IMG/VR virus record: IMGVR_UViG_3300047678_000239
Coordinates: 33,159-97,158 of that record
Length of the DNA stretch: 64,000 nt
Direction: 5' to 3' (one strand)
From: a virus
Shown: positions 60,619-64,000 of the stretch, piece after piece
How the letters are laid out: each line of letters begins with the position of its first letter
Numbering within the stretch: position 1 is the first letter of the stretch
The notes under the pieces: model-generated
Databases searched by the model: none
What the model was told of the DNA's origin: nothing
What the model saw: only the letters and a program-made list of their open reading frames with translations
Made by a program: the position numbers and the translations under genes

Positions 60619-61062
60619 TTATGTAAAGTAGATTGCCGAAGGAGTGGGAGGAACGTCGCGGAAGCCGAGGTCAACTGTGGGGTATTGGTCGCGGAACTTC
60701 TCAATGAGACGATAGAAGTTCAGATGTAAGGGAGAGCGAAGGACGGGGCCGAAACAATACATGGTGTTCACATCGCCAGGCTTGGGCGTATAGGGCTGAT
60801 AATAAAGGTCATTGTCCCATTGACCATTTTGTAAATAGCCTTCGATACGCGGGATAAGAAGGTCAAGAGCCCATACCCCATTATAGAAAGTCTCCACATG
60901 CATCTTACCGTCAACGAAGACGACGAGTTGGAACTGCTTATTATGTTTCTCTGCGATGAACACCTTCGACTCATTGAAGCCGATGCAGTGATTCTTCAGA
61001 TACGCGATGACGTTCTTACGACTCGGTAAGCTCTTGGAATTCTGCTTGGGGAGGAGATTCAT
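60619..61062 (-). CDS. Hypothetical early protein
   Basis: A 147-residue alpha/beta protein (NVIAYLKNHCIGFNESKVFI, KQFQLVVFVDGKMHVETFYN). The ATG at 61062 is preceded by GAATGGATTG and an early-type TTGACATTTATAAT element. No family is recognised. Confidence 0.6.
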   Translation of the reverse strand: MNLLPKQNSKSLPSRKNVIAYLKNHCIGFNESKVFIAEKHNKQFQLVVFVDGKMHVETFYNGVWALDLLIPRIEGYLQNGQWDNDLYYQPYTPKPGDVNTMYCFGPVLRSPLHLNFYRLIEKFRDQYPTVDLGFRDVPPTPSAIYFT

Positions 61063-61082
61063 ATTGAAAGAATGGATTGACT

Positions 61083-61098
61083 AATTATAAATGTCAAC
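61083..61098 (-). promoter_or_regulatory. Early-type element GTTGACATTTATAATT
   Basis: About 20 bases upstream of the ATG at 61062; one of the best matches to the shared element. Confidence 0.5.
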
Positions 61099-61104
61099 TC
61101 ATTA

Positions 61105-61389
61105 TTAGCGTCCATAAACAGACTTTGTGAGGAAGGACATGGTTTGGTCAACATCGTTACGGAGGTCGGCGAGGACGTTGCACGTGTAGCGTTCGAGTGT
61201 ATCCTTGGACAGACCGAGCATAAAGTTCTTTATGTTGTTCTCGTTACGGTCAAGGTCATAAGACTCATTGAGGATACCGTGAATGCATTCGGCCTTGGAG
61301 GATTCATAAGAATCATACTCCAGCTCCATTTCCCAAAGGAGATGTTCTTTGAGGGCGCGGGGAAGTTGACTGAAGCAAATGTCGCTCAT
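61105..61389 (-). CDS. Hypothetical early protein
   Basis: A 94-residue acidic helical protein (MSDICFSQLPRALKEHLLWE). It lies between two other small genes in the same direction with short gaps. Unknown function. Confidence 0.55.
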   Translation of the reverse strand: MSDICFSQLPRALKEHLLWEMELEYDSYESSKAECIHGILNESYDLDRNENNIKNFMLGLSKDTLERYTCNVLADLRNDVDQTMSFLTKSVYGR

Positions 61390-61395
61390 GTTATT

Positions 61396-61629
61396 TTAAA
61401 GCTTCGCCCACTTCTTGATGTAAATGGAGTTTCCGCCGGTGGTGCCGTCATCGTGACAGATAACATGGCCGGTGCAAGTCAGCCAATAGACGGTAGCGAC
61501 ATTATCGCCGAAAGGCGTCTTGTGCATAACGGTGTAATAGACTTTGCCTTCGAAGTCTCGTAGAGCGATAACCGTGCCTCGGGTGATAAAGGCGGAGACG
61601 GTCAGTAAAGGATGGCTGAATAGTTTCAT
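61396..61629 (-). CDS. Hypothetical early protein
   Basis: A 77-residue beta-rich protein (RGTVIALRDFEGKVYYTVMH, ATVYWLTCTGHVICHDDG). It is separated from neighbours by 3-6 bases. Unknown function. Confidence 0.55.
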   Translation of the reverse strand: MKLFSHPLLTVSAFITRGTVIALRDFEGKVYYTVMHKTPFGDNVATVYWLTCTGHVICHDDGTTGGNSIYIKKWAKL

Positions 61630-61632
61630 GTT

Positions 61633-61938
61633 TTAATAGGTTGAGCCACGCTGAGAGTCGAAATCTTCGTCACGCGTCAGCAACCGTGAACGGTTGGGGA
61701 TATTATAAACCTTGGCCCATTGAGTGTCGGCCAAGCGAAGGGTGCGGTCGAACGATTCAAAATCATCCTCTACCTTGAGGAAATGAAGAGCCGCCTTGTC
61801 GAGGACAGTGGCGAGGCTCCAAGCCCGATAGGACTTGAGACAGATGAAGAAGCGTTTCCACGACGCGACAGCCGCAATGTCATCACAGTGGAGTTTGCGA
61901 GTGTCGGAACCAAACCAAGCGGGGGAAGTTGCGTTCAT
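61633..61938 (-). CDS. Hypothetical early protein
   Basis: A 101-residue soluble protein (MNATSPAWFGSDTRKLHCDD) with a charged C-terminal half. Its ATG lies about 70 bases downstream of an early-type TTGACATTTATAATT element. Unknown function. Confidence 0.55.
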   Translation of the reverse strand: MNATSPAWFGSDTRKLHCDDIAAVASWKRFFICLKSYRAWSLATVLDKAALHFLKVEDDFESFDRTLRLADTQWAKVYNIPNRSRLLTRDEDFDSQRGSTY

Positions 61939-62007
61939 AAAATTAGTCTCCGTGATGATATTACCACTGTCTTCCGGCAGTCCTTCCGACTTGGCGGTGA
62001 CAACTTA

Positions 62008-62022
62008 ATTATAAATGTCAAG
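62008..62022 (-). promoter_or_regulatory. Early-type element CTTGACATTTATAAT
   Basis: It lies partly within the 3' end of the broken small gene upstream and about 70 bases ahead of the ATG at 61938. Confidence 0.5.
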
Positions 62023-62169
62023 AGTATCGTGTGCCAATCATTACCCAAGTGAACCACAAAGGATGCTTGTCATCTGCGGGATTGTTCTTAGGATGGTCAT
62101 AGTAACCCAAGGGATTGTTGAGAAATCGTTGATAGAATCACGGAGAACGTAAATGGTTCGTTTAGCCAT
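62018..62169 (-). pseudogene. Small gene broken by a one-base deletion
   Basis: ATG 62167-62169 reads MAKRTIYVLRD and then loses sense; in the -1 frame after the same point it reads FYQRFLNNPLGYYDHPKNNP...TWVMIGTRYS before a TGA at 62018. One additional T near 62136 gives an intact product of about 50 residues. Unknown function. Confidence 0.4.
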
Positions 62170-62190
62170 GACCCTACAATGGAGGATATA

Positions 62191-62204
62191 TTATAAAAGT
62201 CAAG
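62191..62204 (-). promoter_or_regulatory. Early-type element CTTGACTTTTATAA
   Basis: About 22 bases upstream of the ATG at 62169. Confidence 0.45.
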
Positions 62205-62206
62205 CC

Positions 62207-62374
62207 TTACTCTTCGCTCTGTAAGTCCTTGATATAGAACTCCATATCTTGACACCAATGAGTCAAGTGCTTCTTGACCTTACGGCTCACTTTCTTCTTG
62301 GCTTTGAGGCCCTTTCTTATAATCTCAACGACCTCCGCCAAATGCTCCTCAGGAACGTGTAGTGCTTTGGTCAT
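62207..62374 (-). CDS. Small basic hypothetical protein
   Basis: 55 residues from ATG 62372-62374 (MTKALHVPEEHLAEVVEIIR) to TAA 62207-62209, immediately following the stop of the membrane gene. A Lys-rich centre (KGLKAKKKVSRKVKKH) suggests nucleic-acid or membrane binding. Unknown function. Confidence 0.5.
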   Translation of the reverse strand: MTKALHVPEEHLAEVVEIIRKGLKAKKKVSRKVKKHLTHWCQDMEFYIKDLQSEE

Positions 62375-62638
62375 TTATCGTTTGAAGTAAAGGACAACGG
62401 CAATGGTGACAACAAGAAGCACAATCCCACCAACGACCCAGCAAGTGACAATCCAAACAGAGGAGTCGTGAGCGTCAGCGGAATGGTCAACAACGCCATT
62501 GGCGTCTGTAGTATAAGTCTTGACGACATTGTTGGATGGTTCCACCGTTTGAGGAGCGGCGCCGGTTGCAGGAAGTTGATTATTTATAACCGTGGGGTCG
62601 GTTGGGAAGGACGAGTCACTTGCCAAAACATCCACCAA
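62375..62638 (-). CDS. Small C-terminally anchored membrane protein
   Basis: About 87 residues from a TTG or 86 from the adjacent GTG at 62635; the start is uncertain. A Ser/Thr/Pro-rich soluble front (SDSSFPTDPTVINNQLPATG) is followed by a strong C-terminal membrane helix (WIVTCWVVGGIVLLVVTIAV). It may be the downstream part of the broken secreted gene to its right. Role unknown. Confidence 0.45.
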   Translation of the reverse strand: MVDVLASDSSFPTDPTVINNQLPATGAAPQTVEPSNNVVKTYTTDANGVVDHSADAHDSSVWIVTCWVVGGIVLLVVTIAVVLYFKR

Positions 62639-62942
62639 TGCAACAGCGACGGAGACGAATCACGATAAATGACGGTTGGCTGACGAGGAGCGCTGTTGTA
62701 AATATTGGTGACGGAAGGCTTCGGCTTGGGCTTACTTGGAGTATTGTAAACCTTGGGAGGAGTGACCGGAGTATAAACCTTCGGGGTGAAAGGACGGCTT
62801 GGAGCCGGGCGAGGAGTGATACGAACCGGAACGTGAATGTGGGGAATTACACGAATCGGGGTGTGATGTGATGTGGTGTAACGTGGACTGCACCAAACGA
62901 AGTGGTCAACAGTGCCAAAAACAGCAGAATATACTTCTTCAT
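62584..62942 (-). pseudogene. Signal-peptide, Pro-rich protein broken by a one-base shift
   Basis: ATG 62940-62942 begins a clear signal peptide (MKKYILLFLALLTTSFGAVH) that stops soon after; the -1 frame continues as a Pro-rich secreted segment (RVIPHIHVPVRITPRPAPS, KVYNTPSKPKPKPSVTNIYN) to TAA 62584-62586. Total length 359 bases, one short of three-fold. It would be an exported or envelope-associated protein if intact. One missing base or a recoding site could explain it. Confidence 0.45.
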
Positions 62943-62943
62943 G

Positions 62944-63210
62944 TTAGAACTTGGTGTAATCCTCAAAATAGAGGAATGAGTTGCGGGTCAGGGCGCGGTC
63001 AGCGCTCTGGATTCCAGCCGCGTATATCGCGTCGTCGAGTTGGTTGAAAATGTGACGGGGTGAAGCGCCAGGGCTGCCGCCGACACATTGACAAAGACCA
63101 CGTAGAGCTTCGGCGTCTTTCTTGGTGAGGTCAAGCGTAATGCGAATGACCGGAGCGTTTTTGGGAGTGAGGCCAGTGGCCTTGACTTTGGAGGGTGAGG
63201 CGGATTTCAT
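62944..63210 (-). CDS. Hypothetical early protein
   Basis: An 88-residue protein (MKSASPSKVKATGLTPKNAP) with a ferredoxin-like alternation (VIRITLDLTKKDAEALRGL) and a basic N-terminal tail. It ends one base before the signal-peptide gene. Unknown function. Confidence 0.5.
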   Translation of the reverse strand: MKSASPSKVKATGLTPKNAPVIRITLDLTKKDAEALRGLCQCVGGSPGASPRHIFNQLDDAIYAAGIQSADRALTRNSFLYFEDYTKF

Positions 63211-63213
63211 ATT

Positions 63214-63336
63214 TTAAAGGTGAATTAGAGTGTAGATGGCGAGAGCGTGGACGAGATACTGATTCAGGTCTTTCTTGTCGAAGTTGGTGACGCCGGTGCC
63301 ACCACATGTCCAGTGATAATGATTGAGAGTTTTCAT
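63214..63336 (-). CDS. Very small hypothetical protein (40 aa)
   Basis: From ATG 63334-63336 (MKTLNHYHWTCGGTGVTNFD) to TAA 63214-63216. The start overlaps the stop of the upstream gene (ATGA), which supports it. Unknown function. Confidence 0.4.
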   Translation of the reverse strand: MKTLNHYHWTCGGTGVTNFDKKDLNQYLVHALAIYTLIHL

Positions 63337-63569
63337 AGAGTTTCAGGGTAAGTGTAAAGATTGCCGTCACGATGTTCGTAGAGATAGACGGTGTATTTTC
63401 CGCCCATCGTCATGTCGTAATACTGTTCTGCGGTCACAGGCATTTCCTTGACACGCGGAGAAAGACCTTCATCTTCAAATCGCATGACGACAGTGAACTT
63501 AGTGCTGAACCAACCCTCTCGACGATTTTTGTCGATAACGGTAGCGGAGAATCCAAAACGGCGTGACAT
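63333..63569 (-). CDS. Hypothetical early protein
   Basis: 78 residues from ATG 63567-63569 (MSRRFGFSATVIDKNRREGW), one base after the stop of the next gene upstream. Beta-rich and basic. Unknown function. Confidence 0.5.
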   Translation of the reverse strand: MSRRFGFSATVIDKNRREGWFSTKFTVVMRFEDEGLSPRVKEMPVTAEQYYDMTMGGKYTVYLYEHRDGNLYTYPETL

Positions 63570-63570
63570 G

Positions 63571-63792
63571 TTAAGCGGTGGCCGTCTCATGGACGGGCAT
63601 GGGAGAAGGACGCTGATTGAAGGTGGAGACGTTGGAGAACCACATTTCCCAATGGATGATACGAATGACCGTGAACGACTGCTTGTTCTTGCCCGTGCCC
63701 ATGTTCAGCTTGGAATAAGCGACGAGGAACAGCCACAGAAAGTAACAGCGGTAGGACTTCTCGAGGGTGAACGAAGCGTTGACAGATTTCAT
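63571..63792 (-). CDS. Hypothetical early protein
   Basis: A 73-residue protein (MKSVNASFTLEKSYRCYFLW) with one hydrophobic stretch (YFLWLFLVAYSKL) and a Pro-rich end. An early-type TTGACATTTATAAA element lies about 20 bases upstream. Unknown function. Confidence 0.5.
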   Translation of the reverse strand: MKSVNASFTLEKSYRCYFLWLFLVAYSKLNMGTGKNKQSFTVIRIIHWEMWFSNVSTFNQRPSPMPVHETATA

Positions 63793-63812
63793 GGTCTTAG
63801 AGTGACAGTATT

Positions 63813-63826
63813 TTTATAAATGTCAA
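63813..63826 (-). promoter_or_regulatory. Early-type element TTGACATTTATAAA
   Basis: About 20 bases upstream of the ATG at 63792; heads the rightmost minus-strand cluster. Confidence 0.5.
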
Positions 63827-63886
63827 GCCTTCACATCAAAGATACGACGAGTTCCCCAAGTGACAGGTCAATAGGTGGAATAGTGC

Positions 63887-64000
63887 TCATCGGCCATATC
63901 CCAGAGCGTAGTAAATGACGTAGAACCAACCAAACATGGCGTGAAGGATACACCACAGGATTGACTTGTTCACAGACCACGAAATGACAGCGGCAACAAT
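63887..64000 (-). CDS. C-terminal end of a small membrane protein, cut by window edge
   Basis: An open frame enters from the right edge and ends at TGA 63887-63889. The visible 37 residues form a membrane segment (WCILHAMFGWFYVIYYALG). No function can be assigned. Confidence 0.45.
   Translation of the reverse strand: MVAAVISWSVNKSILWCILHAMFGWFYVIYYALGYGR

Overview
This window reads as part of a T4-like tailed phage genome (myovirus lineage), probably from an environmental phage whose host I cannot identify. The evidence is a set of T4-type core genes almost all on the minus strand: a fused gp47/gp46-like recombination nuclease-ATPase, a gp61-like primase, a gp6-like baseplate J protein, a gp25-like wedge protein, a gp5-like spike, a gp55-like late sigma factor, a PhoH-like ATPase and a phage peptide deformylase. 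No photosynthesis genes, tRNAs, integrase or CRISPR array were seen.

Layout. 1-3.4 kb: a zinc-knuckle protein cut by the window edge and a 950-residue protein with three different nucleotidyltransferase folds. 3.4-11.8 kb: a 2199-residue Ser/Thr-rich fibre built from 18-residue repeats and its upstream partner. 11.9-12.7 kb: a broken homing endonuclease. 12.7-17.5 kb: recombination and replication (Mre11-Rad50 fusion, primase, RuvC-like resolvase). 17.5-35.9 kb: tail and baseplate, including an FG-GAP/dockerin-like protein, an intact NUMOD3 endonuclease between two tail genes, a 1551-residue baseplate protein, then gp6, gp25 and gp5 homologues. 35.9-40.9 kb: gp55-like sigma factor, small membrane proteins, peptide deformylase, a protein with a dnaX-type slippery end, a wrecked CCA-adding-enzyme/NUMOD3 chimera, a possible structured RNA, and an HD hydrolase. 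41.0-44.5 kb: UDP-galactopyranose mutase and two glycosyltransferases. 44.5-51.0 kb: four fibre proteins, three with Thr-Pro linkers. 51.1-64 kb: PhoH, then a dense run of small, mostly unknown early-type genes on both strands, including a protein ending in a ribosomal bL12 C-terminal domain and several genes broken by single-base shifts.

How it may work together. Late genes are preceded again and again by an AT-rich box that reads ATATTTATAG on the coding strand, the reverse complement of the T4 late motif TATAAATA; the gp55-like sigma factor is the natural candidate to read it. The strongest candidate for an undescribed system is a virion glycosylation module: a Galf-producing mutase, a GT4-like transferase and a Skp1/mucin-type polypeptide GlcNAc-transferase homologue sit directly beside fibre genes with mucin-like Thr-Pro linkers, and the genome also encodes a very long Ser/Thr fibre. 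A second theme is modular adhesin tips (Ig-like, InlB-like, LamG, FG-GAP) attached through interchangeable Thr-Pro linkers.
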